DNA of 64,000 nucleotides from Bretschneidera sinensis (Eukaryota > Streptophyta > Magnoliopsida > Brassicales > Akaniaceae), in contig CM043698.1 of NCBI GenBank assembly GCA_023935145.1, positions 87,051,501 through 87,115,500 of the forward strand. The letters are read 5' to 3'. Below the pieces are notes generated by a model. It had not been told where the DNA came from, did no database searches, and was given only the letters and a program-made list of their open reading frames with translations. Of this stretch, positions 44,600-54,777 are shown piece by piece. The position numbers and the translations under genes are program-made. The number at the start of each line of letters is the position of its first letter. Within the stretch, counting starts at the first letter, position 1.

Positions 44600-46404
44600 G
44601 TCAACCAGCAAATATGTGATGTGATCATTGATGGGGGTAGTAGAGAGATATAGTGTCCTGAGTGATAGTGACGAAGTTAGGCCTAAAGACCGAAAAGCAC
44701 CCAGCACTTTACAAGATTGGATGGATCAAACCGAGTAGTGTCGATTCACCTTCTCAATCGGTAAACACTATTTAGACTCCATTCTTTGTGATATTGTTGA
44801 GATGGATGCTTATCACATAATTTTAGGGAGACCATGGCAATTCGATGTGGATACCCAACATAAAGGCATAATAATGTCTATATTGTCTTCCAAGAGGGTT
44901 GGAAGATAATATTTAGACCACTAAAAGAAGACTCGATTGAGGCACCTACTCGAACTGAGAGGAAGCAGGTTTTGTTGACTTCGGGGGGTGATTTTCTAGA
45001 AAAGGTCAAAGAAGCCCGAAAAATCATTACATTGGTAGCTGAGGGAGCTACTGTTCCTATGTCACAAACCATTCCCGAGCCAGTGTTAGAAGAGTTTCAG
45101 GACATCTTCACTGAGGAGATACCCGACGGACTCCCGCCCATAAGAGACATCCAGCATTGTATTGAGCTAGTCTACCCAACCTTCCACACTATCGGATAAG
45201 CCCTAAGGAGAATGAGATTCTACAAGAATAGGTAAAGGAGCTAATGCGAAAGGGACACTTGCGGGAGAGTATGAGTCCATGTGCCATACCAACTTTGCTT
45301 GTACCAAGATGGTAGTTGGCGGATGTGTGTGGATAGTCGAGCTATCAACAAGATCACAGTGAAGTACATGTTCCCTATTCCTTGGATAGATGATATGTTT
45401 GATATGCTAGCAAGAGCTAAGATCTTTTCGAAGATCGATTTGAGGAGCAGTTATCATTAGATATGTATCCAACTGGGAGATGAACGGAAGACTGCATTCA
45501 AGACTAAAGAAGGACTTTACGAGTGGATGGTGATGCTATTCGGACTTTCTAATGTGTCGAGTACATTCATGCGAGTTATGCACTAGGTATTCAAACCCTT
45601 TATCGGTAAATTCGTTATAGTTTTTTTTGATGACATTCTTATCTACCGTCGCAACCCTAGAGACCATAAGAGTCACGTAAGGCAGGTAATGACCCTTCGT
45701 GAACACAAGCTCTTTATCAACTTAAAGAAGTGCACCTTTATGATGGACCAGCTACTCTTTTTTGGATTTGTATTCAATTCAGATGGGATTCAGGTTGATA
45801 AGGACAAGGTGAGAGCAATCTGAGAGTGGCCCACACCGAGGACTGTCAAGGAGATCAGAAGCTTCATGGGTTAGTAACCTTCTATCGGAGGTTCTTTCGA
45901 AATTTTAGTAGCACAGTAGCCCCTATCATTGAGTGCATGAAGAAAGGTGGCTTCTATTAGGGAGAAGAAGTCGAGAAGAGTTTCTCACTAACCAAAGAGA
46001 AGCTATGTACAGCACCGGTACTTACTCTACCCAACTTTGACAAATTATTTGAGGTTGAGTGTGATACTTCAATTGTAGGGATTGAAGCCATATTGTCTCA
46101 AGAAGGAAAGCCCATTAAATTTTTTAGTGAGAATTTCAGAGAGATGAGACAAAAGTTGTCAATATATAAGCAGGAACTCTATGCTATTTTGAGAGTATTG
46201 AAGGTATATGAGCACTACCTTATTCAGCTAAAGTTCATCCTTTACATTGACCATCAAGCTTTGAAGTTTATCAACAGTTAGAAGAATCTGAATTGAATGC
46301 ACGCCTGTTGGATATCTTACATTCAGTGATTCACTTTCTCCCTTAAGCATAAATCAAGGAAGCTGAACTGAATAGCTGATGAACTGAGCCACTGAGCTAC
46401 ACTA
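44600..46404 (+). pseudogene. GYP-D protease, reverse transcriptase and RNase H remnant
   Basis: The protease region near 44620 shows VIIDGGS, a changed form of the D-S/T-G site. RT follows: LPPIRDIQHCIELV, then [26 protein letters not shown], and the catalytic FFDD at 45623-45634 (FVIVFFDDILIY), which still has both Asp. RNase H (about 46030-46390) reads [36 protein letters not shown] and [15 protein letters not shown]. Stops and frameshifts are dense, so this part is dead although the RT active site is preserved. Confidence 0.82.
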
Positions 46405-47712
46405 TTGGTAAGTTTTCAAGCTGTAGTAACAATATTTGAGTGCCTCAAGGAGTTATATGAAACATATGAGGATTTTGGAGAGCATTGGGATCATTGCAAA
46501 TCTAGGATACCTATACCCGAGATGTATATCCAAGAGGGATATCTCTTCTGGAGAAATCAACTTTGTATTTCAAGAAGTTCTTTTCGGGAACAAGTCATCC
46601 AAGAGCTTCATGGTGGAGGTTTATGTCGACATCTCGGGAGACAAAAGACCATTGCATTGGTGGAGGATCGGTATTATTGGCTGCAACTGAAGAAGGACGT
46701 TGGAAACATCATGAGGAGATGCCAAGTACGTCAAGTAGCTAAGGGGCAAACACAAAACACTGGCCTGTACATGCCTTTACCAATATCCGAGGCACCATGG
46801 GATGATGTGTCCATGGATTTTGTGTTGGAACTTTTACGAACCCAACGAGGAGCTGACTCTATTATGGTGGTAGTGGATAGGTTTTCGAAGATGGCTCATT
46901 TTATTTCTTGCAGGAAAACTTCTGATGCTGTCCAGGTAGCTTACCTATTCTTCCGAGAAGTGGTAAGATTGCATGGGGTAGCAAAGTCGATTACTTCTGA
47001 CCAAGACACCAAGTTTTTATCCCACTTTTGGAGAACTTTATGGATGAGGTTTGACACAACCTTAAATTTCAGCAGCACTAGCCATTCGCAGACAGATGGA
47101 CAAACTGAGGTTGTGAGCTGCACATTAGGTAATTTGCTTCATTGTATTACAGGAGATAAGCCAAAGCAGTGGGGCCTGGCTCTAGCTCAGGCCGAGTTTA
47201 CCTATAATAATATGGTGAACAGGTCTACTGGAAAGGCACTGTTTGAGGTCGTGTATGGAAGAACTCCGAAGCTTGTTGTAAACTTAGCAAATCTGCCCAA
47301 GTTGCCTAGGGCCAGTATAGCAGCCGAGCACTTGGCCGAACGGGTGAAGAAAACTCATGAAAAGGTTTGTTAGCATCTCGAGGATACTTATGCTAAGTAT
47401 AAGGAGAAGGCAGATAAGGATTAAAGATCAAAGGTTTTCCGAAAGAGAGATCAGGTGATGGTGTCTCTACGTAAAGGGTGACTGCTGACTGGAACATTGG
47501 GAAAAGTACGAAAGAAGAAGTTTGGACCATGCAAAGTTCTCAAGAAGATAAATGATAATGCCTATGTTGTTGATCTTCCAGAGGACCTAGCAATTTCTTC
47601 AACGTTCAATGTGGTGGACATTTTGAATATTTTCCACCAAAAGAGGACAGAACCTAACTCGATGACGAGTTGTTTTCAAGAATGGGAGACTAATGTAGGA
47701 CATAATAATTAG
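46405..47712 (+). pseudogene. GYP-D integrase: open 322-codon core plus C-terminal tail
   Basis: Integrase joins element DNA to the host genome. 46405-47373 is uninterrupted for 322 codons and includes the zinc-binding region (HGGGLCRHLGRQKT...CQVRQ, last Cys replaced by Arg) and a DDE core: Asp in VSMDFVLEL, Asp in TSDQDTKF, Glu in TDGQTE. In the same frame, after stops at about 47371, 47422 and 47480, the C-terminal domain continues as GKVRKKKFGPCKVLKK and NDNAYVVDLPEDLAISSTFNV to 47712, ending in FQEWETN. No chromodomain is recognisable. The tail overlaps the 3' LTR start, and the polypurine tract lies within its last codons. Confidence 0.85.
47679..47690 (+). other. polypurine tract of GYP-D
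   Basis: aagaatgggaga just before the 3' LTR start at 47694. Confidence 0.55.
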
Positions 47713-48115
47713 TATTTTATTTTGTTTTCCTTTCCTTATTAGGATTAACTTTAATTTCTCTAAAACTATATTCTTTATTAGGATTAGGTTTCCTTTCTCA
47801 ACAAGGATTATGTTTACTTTTCTACCAGGACTAGATTTACTTCTTTTACAAGGAATAGGATTTTCCTATCACTATAAATAGGTGATCCCATTATTGTATT
47901 TTTCATAACTTTGATCAATAGAAGTATTAAAAGAATTTCTCTCAAAACTCTACGAAGTGTTATCTTTGCAACCTGCGGGTTGGTGTTCTATCTTTGGGTA
48001 AGAAACGCTGTTTTCTTCTCCATTCTAGGGTGCGCCCAGAAGAAAAGGGTTGAAGACGTTGTTTTTATTTTCTCCTTGGTGCGCTAAGGTTAAACTCAAG
48101 TCTTCCGCTACGTCA
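47694..48115 (+). repeat. 3' LTR of GYP-D (422 bp)
   Basis: TGTAGGACATAATAATT...GCTACGTCA, matching the 5' LTR over its full length. Confidence 0.88.
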
Positions 48116-48869
48116 CATAGTCTATTTGAAGAAAGCAAAGAGGAAGATAATTAAGGGGAGTTTTGGAAGATGTACCCAGACCGCTGCAAGCATAGATTCA
48201 CAAGATGGATTAAACTATAGATCCCATCTAAATAATCTAGAAAGAGAAGTGTTTAGTATATATTGATCAATAGACTAGGCCTTGGCAAAATCATCACTTG
48301 AGAACAATCTAATGAGTGTATGTCTAGGATCAAGGAGACCTATTACATGAGGCAATGATAAATCCTAGGACAAGATAATATGATTTCTGATTCTGTTAAT
48401 AGGAGGCCATCCTTTTGAGAATTTTGCTATCAAACAGTGATCAAAAAACTTTTCATATGCTTGAACTTCTACAGACGAGAACTCAACAGTTGGTATCCCT
48501 TCATGTAAAGAAATGGGCTTGAAAGAAACTGAAACCCGAGGGAGATAATGAAAGGAAGATGCATTAGAATAAGAGGGCAAGCAACAATGTTCACAAGTCA
48601 TCATCGTCGAAAAAGAAGCCATAGACCACTAAAACGACATGGTAGAGAGATTAGGATTTCCTAGGAAATATTTTCATTTGCACTTAATGTGTTTTTAAAC
48701 ACATCTCAATTAGTTCCATCTCATTTTAAGTTAATTAAGTTTTCAATTAATTCTAGTTTTGGATGGTAATATCACTGAGATTAAGACTCTTCAAGTAATA
48801 TAAAGCTTTATTTGTTCTTCAATAGTATGAAATAATAATTTTTTTTATTTGAACATATTAATCTTGTGG

Positions 48870-49158
48870 AAATGTACCATGGAGATTAGTTTGTTATAAA
48901 AGAACAGTGATGTCATTTGGTTTCATTGTAATTTAATTTAATTTTTTATTCTTTTTTTTTTCAACAAACTACTTACTATGATGAGTTTTAGAGTTTAAAT
49001 GAGATATATGCCTATCACATTTTAATCTTGCCAAAAAAATTGATCATAGAGTATTCATTGCATCTAATTTCCAATTAAGGGTTTAAATTGCTCCAAATAG
49101 AAGTGAGGGTAAAAAATGCAACTTACCCCTCAATTGAGGGTAATATTTGCATATAACC
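48870..49158 (-). repeat. right TIR of the MULE
   Basis: The reverse complement begins GGTTATATGCAAATATTACC and follows the left TIR to ctgttcttttata near 48895. It lies between the 5' end of LINE-1 and the right MULE TSD. Confidence 0.8.
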
Positions 49159-49168
49159 ATAATAGATA
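49159..49168. repeat. MULE target-site duplication, right copy
   Basis: ATAATAGATA directly follows the right TIR end (...ATATAACC) and pairs with 25695-25704. Confidence 0.68.
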
Positions 49169-49637
49169 TAATATAATAATTATTATTAGGAAATACTCTA
49201 GTATATAATAATGCATGAATATAAGAATGAACTAATCAATCACATTAGTATATCTTAGTGAGCTAGCAATAATCATAAAGAGAATAAACTTTGACAGAGT
49301 TTATTGACAATGTCTAAAGCCTTCAACTGATGGACCAAACGTCCAATAAACACGCTTAACAGTTTATTCATTTAGACTTCTTCTGGAGGTTTTTTTGCCT
49401 TATCACAATAGTAACAAGATTTTACTCCTTTAGTTTTGCAATATACGTTTGCAAAGTTTTAAAAGATTCTTTCCAACCACTAAATATTAGAAAAATTGCC
49501 TTATGCTTTGCTTTCTATGCCTTTTCCAAGAAATACAATAATTAAACCTACTTGATATTAAATATTTAATGACAAAAACTGTAATAAAGAGTTGATCTCT
49601 AACTATTGACTAAATTTGATCTATTACAAATCTCAAT
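49169..49637. other. AT-rich stretch without recognisable feature
   Basis: Between the MULE TSD and LINE-2. I see no coding motif or repeat partner in the window. Confidence 0.5.
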
Positions 49638-51080
49638 TTTTTTAGAAGAGTAAAAGTATTAAACAGTGAAAATATCGTGGAGAGCAAAAGGAGCGAATTG
49701 ATAAGGAGTCTCCTTTGTCCAAATACAAACCACAAAGATAGACTTGAGCAAAATGGGCTAACTTATGTGCTACTAAGTTAGCACCCCGATGCACATGGAC
49801 ATATCTAAAAGAAGAAGAAAAAATACCAATACAGACATAACATTCTCAATAAAAGATCCAAAACTAGAGAAACAAACAATGATGGAGTTTAAAGCAGATA
49901 CAACACTAGAGTCAAACTCAACAATCAATTGTCGGACACTAACATCCTGAGCTAATCGCAAACTCTCAAGAATCAACATGGCCTCAACCATCACAACCAC
50001 CAACAAATGATCACCTTTATATGACATTGATAAAATGACATGGCTTACTCTATTTGGAATGATTACCCCCAGCCCCATCTAATTTGAATCTATAAATAAG
50101 GCACCAAGTGTATTCAAATTAAAAAACCTGAAAGAGTGAGAACCCGTCTTACAATATAACCATTCAAAATCGAACCAACTGGTTTAACTAACACCTCAGA
50201 GAATTCAGAAGAGTAAATCAAGGTTTTAGTAACCAATTGTTCGGCACTCAGCCAATCACCACTATGAAGGATAAAATTTATGTTTTGCTATAGAAGCCAT
50301 AGGGCAATCGCTGCTGACGCATGATCAATTTGCTCTAAATGCTCAAATAATGCACATATCATCTTGTGACAAGACCATGGTTGAATATATAAAACCACCT
50401 CACCTAAATGCGATAACTGCTAAAATTTCCAAGAAAAATCACAGAAGAAAAAGTATGAGTAACATATTCTTGAATTTCCTTACATAAGCTAGAAGTAGTG
50501 TCCTGTAAGACTTTTAGGTGCCAAAGATGTTCTTTAGTTGGAAAGTTTTCCCCACAGAGGTACCAATCCAAGTGCTTGATCTTATTTGGCCCCTCAAACT
50601 TCCAAATTCTATCCTACACTAAAACAGAGCAAGACGAAGAGGCCCCTAAATTTTGAGAGGATGTCATATCTTACTCACACATCAATAGCCTACTAGTAAT
50701 TGAAAGTTGCAAGATAAGCTCCACTCAAAAGTGAGGAAAATCGATTGCACCAAAGACTGGTTCCTTCTAATCCTAGAAAACGTCCAAAAAAACCTGCTAC
50801 AAAACTATCGAGCAAGGGTAAAAATACAATAAGTAGATACATAATTTTGAGTGTGATCAAACAACCAAAAATCAAACAATGAGGGAGCCCTTACTCCTCT
50901 TAAGCCTTACTAAAATAATATGGGGCATCAAAGCATTAAAGACCCAATCCCCCATTGGATAGGACACATTTGGATAGAACTGCTGCCATGCCCACTCCAA
51001 CCTTTGTTTCTCAACCTTAGGGACTTGGAATTGTAGTACTTGGCCTTCGATAGAGTGAAGCCAAAGCCATTTCACACTCA
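49638..51080 (-). pseudogene. LINE-2: ORF2 3' remnant with RNase H
   Basis: The minus strand reads a decayed L1-type ORF2 end. A zinc-binding linker-like stretch is near 50600-50400 (GKTFQLKNIFG, frames broken). RNase H begins near 50110 (NLNTLGALF, where the usual catalytic Asp of NTDG is Leu) and continues 50078-49773 (GLGVIIPNRVSHVI, VEAMLILESLRLA, IVEFDSS) to HVHRGANLVAHKLAHFA near 49790-49745. An A-rich tract at 49638-49645 may be the tail. Sequence upstream to 51080 is only weakly assignable. This is a separate, older LINE fragment on the same strand as LINE-1 but outside the MULE. Confidence 0.65.
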
Positions 51081-51337
51081 AAATCCTTTACCTCTCTCTT
51101 TCTTTATTGATATCTCTTTTATCTTCATTAATTGTGTGTAAGTAGAAAGGAAGCTATAAGTTGATGAAAAGGTAAAACAAACTGTCATAAAAGTAATACT
51201 TTGATGGAGTCATTTTAAAGATTATTCACATATATACTTGTAAACACAAGAGGAATGGTAGAACATGTGATGGATTTTAAAATATTTGTTGTCACCAAAG
51301 TTCAATGCTCAACATCTCTATGGTAGGTCAGTGTGGT
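51081..51337. other. unassigned sequence before GAG-2
   Basis: No gene or repeat recognised. It ends in the GTGGT target duplicated by GAG-2. Confidence 0.5.
51333..51337. repeat. TSD of GAG-2 (left; right copy 57798-57802)
   Basis: GTGGT precedes TGATGAAAGTC and follows GCGTAATCA. Confidence 0.9.
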
Positions 51338-52776
51338 TGATGAAAGTCATAAAATGCATCTTTACAGTCCTTAATTGTTAGCATTTTAGGGTTGATCTAG
51401 GTTTGAATTGCACTTTTATACCTTAAATACTCTAAAGTGTCATTCTTGGATCATTGATCTATTTCGATGCATTTTTAGGTACTTTAAGTTCAAAAGAGAT
51501 GGAAAAGATATCATTGCTTGAAGTACAATGACTCGATGAACACCAGAGTGAAGGTTCACAAGCACTTGGAAAGGAGTTTCACTAAATTGCCAGAATTTCC
51601 CGTACAGATCAATCATCTTTGCAAATTAAACTGTATTGATGCAAGAAGAACTAGGAGATGAGCCATATATGCTTAGAAAGATCCGGAAGTCTATTTTCTG
51701 GAGAATTTGACGACTCATCAAAATGATTTTCCTAGGGAAAGTTATGGCAGTTTTAGTAGACAAAGGTCAGGCCTCTAGAACAGCACCAGCCCGGAAGCAC
51801 ACCCAACCAAGCTGAAGCCAGCACTGCGGTGCTCCTTAGCTAGCACCGCGGTGCCCAGAAGCTCACCCAGCCAAATTATGCCTAGCACCGTAGCACCCAT
51901 AGAGCAGCACCGCAGCACGCACACATTTTTCTTCTCCGAGCTTTGACCTAATTAGGATTTTAATGACTTTTTAAACCCTAAAACTCCCTTGGACCTTGTG
52001 TATTATAAATAGGCCACTTAGGGTTTGATATTTTTATTTATTCAAAGCATCTTTTGAGAGGCTGGAGGCTGGGGAAAACATCATGAATGCTACCACACTC
52101 TCCCCCATGGCCAACTAATCTCTAAGCAAAACGAAGGGATGAATCCCTAGATGTAGTTGTTCTTATTTTCTAGTCTTGATTCATTGTAGTTTGGATTTAT
52201 TATCATTAAACATTGTTATCATTTACTTTTTAATCTAATTAGAAGATTTCCCCTTAATCCGATGATTGCATCTTTCTCCCCCATATAAGTTTAGTCATGC
52301 TCTTCTTATGTGATGTTGTTGAGATGTGATTGAGTTCGGTAGATTTCTCTTATAGATTTATCCATTACTGCGGTATTGTCATTATGATGTATTGTCGTTT
52401 CTTGATAATCTATAAGTTAGGTCATGTGTGCTTGAAAGCAAAGAGTATTTCATAACAATTACATTAGAGTTTATATATGTGCTTTAATTGAATATTTGCC
52501 GATTGCTTGTTTGGGATGTGAAACTTGCAATCGAGATAAAAACAACTAAATCAAGAATAGAATAAGGCAATGAACCTAGGGAGGATTCCTGGACCCTTGT
52601 TGTTCTCTATTATATTTACACATTTATTTCACACCACTTCAAACTCAGATTTTCTCGTTTAACTTTTATCGTTCTTTTTAAGGTTTGTACTTTCTCTTGT
52701 AATTAGTTTCTCTCACTGTGGAATTGACATCCCAAAGCCGTGCTACAACTACCGCATTATGCTTTGGGCGTAATCA
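51338..52776 (+). repeat. 5' LTR of GAG-2 (1439 bp)
   Basis: It starts TGATGAAAGTCATAAAATGC and ends TTTGGGCGTAATCA. The GC-rich repeat block (gcaccgcggtgc type) lies at about 51785-51920. Confidence 0.9.
52002..52013 (+). promoter_or_regulatory. TATA box in GAG-2 5' LTR
   Basis: ATTATAAATAGG follows the GC-rich block and is conserved in all four GAG-family LTRs. Confidence 0.6.
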
Positions 52777-52781
52777 AATTT

Positions 52782-52799
52782 TGGTTCCATTTCCGGGGA
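52782..52799 (+). other. primer binding site of GAG-2 (decayed tRNA-Asp type)
   Basis: TGGTTCCATTTCCGGGGA at the place where GAG-1 has TGGCGCCGTTGTCGGGAA. CpG-rich bases have changed. Confidence 0.65.
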
Positions 52800-53196
52800 G
52801 ACACGCTTAAGTACAAAGAAGATTGTCAACCTTAAGACATAACAGTAAAAGAGTTGTAAATAGTTTTTCTTTTCAGTAGCTGTTAAGATGGTAACTTCTT
52901 TCCTTCTTTTAGCTTGCTACATTATTTTTTTCTTTCTTTCTTTTTATAGCATTTTTTTATTATTTTTCTTTTTTCTAAGTTTTGATTTTCTTATTATTTA
53001 TTTATTTATTATTATTTCGTTTTATTTATTTCCTCTTTGATTCATTTGGTGCATGCTTCGACAGAGAGATTTGCGAGGTTGATTCATTGGAGGACCCGAA
53101 CTAGAATTACCCTCTCCTTCCACGTCCGTTAGTGAAACCTCATTTAGATCAAGCCATAGTGCACCCCCACATGAGAATTTAGAGGATTTTGTTAAC

Positions 53197-54777
53197 ATGG
53201 CCGATAACCCTAATGAGAATGTTGCTAGGACACTTCAGGATTACCTCCACCCTACACGCACAGCCACACCATCATGCATCATGTTTCCAGCCAATAATCG
53301 CCAACTAGAGTTTAAAACAGGGATGATACAGTTACTCTCTACATTTCATGGCTTGGATAGTAAAAACTCATATGTGCACATTAGAGAGTTTGAGGAAGTA
53401 GTCGCGACTTTTCATAGTCAAGATGAAATCGATGACATTGTGAGGCTTAAGTTCTTTCCTTTCGCTTTGAAGGATAGGCTATACTCACTAAGACCACGAT
53501 CTATTGGATCATGGACTGAGATGACTCGGGTCTTCTTTAATAAATACATTCCCCAACATAAGACCAATGCTTTAAAAAGGAAAATCTCCACCTTTGCACA
53601 AAAGGATATCGAGACTTTGTATCAGTCTTGGGAGAGATTTAAGGAGTTATTGAGTATGTGCCCTCACCATAGGTATGAGAGTTGGTGCTTGGTAAGCTAT
53701 TTTTATGAGGGACTTACATATAGAGAGCACCAATTTGTAGAGATGATGTGTTATGGTGAATTCTTAGAGAAAGATCCTGATGAGGCCATAGAGTACCTCA
53801 ATGAGCTTGCTGAACTTGGACTGGACCTAGTGCTACTGAAAGCACAAATAGGTCACGACCTGTAGGGAACCTAAATGGTGGTGGAATTTACCATCTTAGG
53901 GAAAAGGATAACCTTAAGGCCAAGGTCGAGATGCTCACTAGGGAACTAGAGGTGTTAAAGACTAAGAACTTAAAGCCAACACACGTAGCTAATCATGCAA
54001 AATCTTTTGAACCATGTTTTGTGTGTGGCGGGGTAGATCATCTTGCCCAAGAGTGCCCCACGTTTGCTGAGATGAGAGGGATGTATAAGGAACAATGTAA
54101 TGCCTTAGGCATGTATAAGAAGCCTTTGGCACCATTCTCTGATACTAATAATCCGGGTGGCAAAATCACCCCAATTTCAGTTGGAAGTCTGAAAACCAGC
54201 AGCTTGCACAATCTCCTGCACCATATCTTGAACCATATCATGCACCTGTATCTTCTAGGAGTTCTTTAGAAGACACTTACATGCTTTTATTGAGGCACAG
54301 GGTAAGACTAATCAAAGACTTGAATCTTTAATTACGCAGGCTGTTGAAGAAAATAAAGAGATAAAGAGCCAAGTGTCCAAGTTGATGAGCTACTTGAGTG
54401 TGACTGAGCAAGTTAAGTTCCATTCTCAAGCTCAGTCCACACCCCATGGTCAACACCTAGCGCAGCAGAATATAAAAGAGGTGAATGCCATTGAGACACT
54501 AAGTGGTAAGTTATTACACATCCCAACAACAAAAAAATCAGAGGATGTGGATGAAACCCACCAAACATACATGATTGACTCATTCATGGAAAAGGTCCAG
54601 CACCTTAATCCATTAGAGTCCACCCTTACCCATGGCTTCACAAGAGCATATCTCAAGCCAGAATTTTCGGATGTTACTGATGACATCCTTGACGCCTCTC
54701 CAAAGCATACAAGCACCGAATTTGGCAATGAAGTAGTGACTGGTTCATTCAACCTATGTTTGCCTAGGAGAGAATAA
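53197..54777 (+). pseudogene. GAG-2 gag, Athila-like, frameshifted
   Basis: Capsid gene of the gag-only family. From ATG 53197 (MADNPNENVARTLQDYL) it is open for 222 codons through the gag domain: FEEVVATFHSQDE, LKFFPFALKDR, a 12-bp deletion that removes AKSW, then SWERFKELLSM with the Trp that is TAG in GAG-1, and FYEGLTYREHQFVEMM. A small deletion near 53805 shifts the frame. 53931-54269 carries on with MLTRELEVLKTKN and the intact CCHC knuckle CFVCGGVDHLAQEC. 54373-54777 is the tail, with a possible coiled region (EENKEIKSQVSKLM just upstream) and the end NLCLPRRE before TAA. It is closer to an intact gag than GAG-1. Confidence 0.83.

Larger units (their letters stand above)
42740..48115 (+). 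mobile_element. GYP-D: complete Ty3/gypsy element, chromovirus-type, Reina-like
   Basis: A 5.4-kb element with short LTRs (about 422 bp), Met-type primer site, gag, protease, RT, RNase H, integrase and a C-terminal tail. It sits in LINE-1 ORF1, flanked by CACAG/CATAG. Excising it restores the LINE reading from KLPL... to GSFGTFLRT. Small size, short LTRs and the gag/RT sequence suggest the Reina lineage; I did not see a chromodomain. The LTRs differ by about 27 of 420 positions by eye. Confidence 0.88.
38098..48622 (-). pseudogene. LINE-1 ORF1, split by GYP-D and copia-3
   Basis: Plant L1 ORF1 encodes an RNA-binding protein with a DUF4283 domain and a CCHC finger. Three pieces remain. 48622-48121 begins with MASFSTMM and includes SVEVQAYEKFFDHCLIAKFS and, further on, AAVWVHLPKLPL. 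42734-42256 continues with GSFGTFLRTIDRTAQV, CVEVETMQTIPSHMWI and the finger-like PIYCTYCHLQGHLREA. 38490-38098 holds the polar C-terminal end (NKNKKKKLG). Removing GYP-D joins the first two pieces directly, which shows they are one gene. Several in-frame stops remain, and the last finger Cys is missing. Confidence 0.72.
33784..48790 (-). mobile_element. LINE-1: L1-type LINE with RNase H, inserted in the MULE
   Basis: On the minus strand: 5' end near 48790, ORF1 from 48622 with DUF4283-type and CCHC parts, ORF2 (endonuclease, RT, RNase H) to 34012, then a 3' UTR with a LINE-type ending (cacctcaaagaggtttcatt) and an A-rich tail at 33784-33792. GYP-D, copia-3 and a short LINE interrupt it. Its own sequence totals about 5.7 kb, so it is close to full length. 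Candidate flanking duplications (33767-33783 and 48785-48800) match in about 12 of 15 positions, so the 5' boundary is approximate. Confidence 0.82.
25705..49158 (+). mobile_element. MULE: MuDR-type DNA transposon containing nested insertions
   Basis: Terminal inverted repeats of about 290 bp (25705-26000 and 48870-49158) enclose a decayed MuDR-type transposase on the plus strand. They are flanked by a 10-bp duplication with one mismatch. The span is 23.5 kb, but removing the TEK-E2 solo LTR (27316-30099 plus TSD) and LINE-1 with its own insertions (33784-~48790) leaves about 5.7 kb, a normal size for an autonomous MULE. The right TIR is separated from its gene by the LINE complex, which hides the element from simple searches. 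TIR pairing, TSD and reconstructed length all agree. Confidence 0.82.

Noticed and set aside
48870..49158. Interpretation of the MULE TIRs as two unrelated MITEs
   Set aside because: Each lacks its own second terminus nearby, they are inverted, the outer flanks match in 9 of 10 bases, and the reconstructed length is normal for a MULE.
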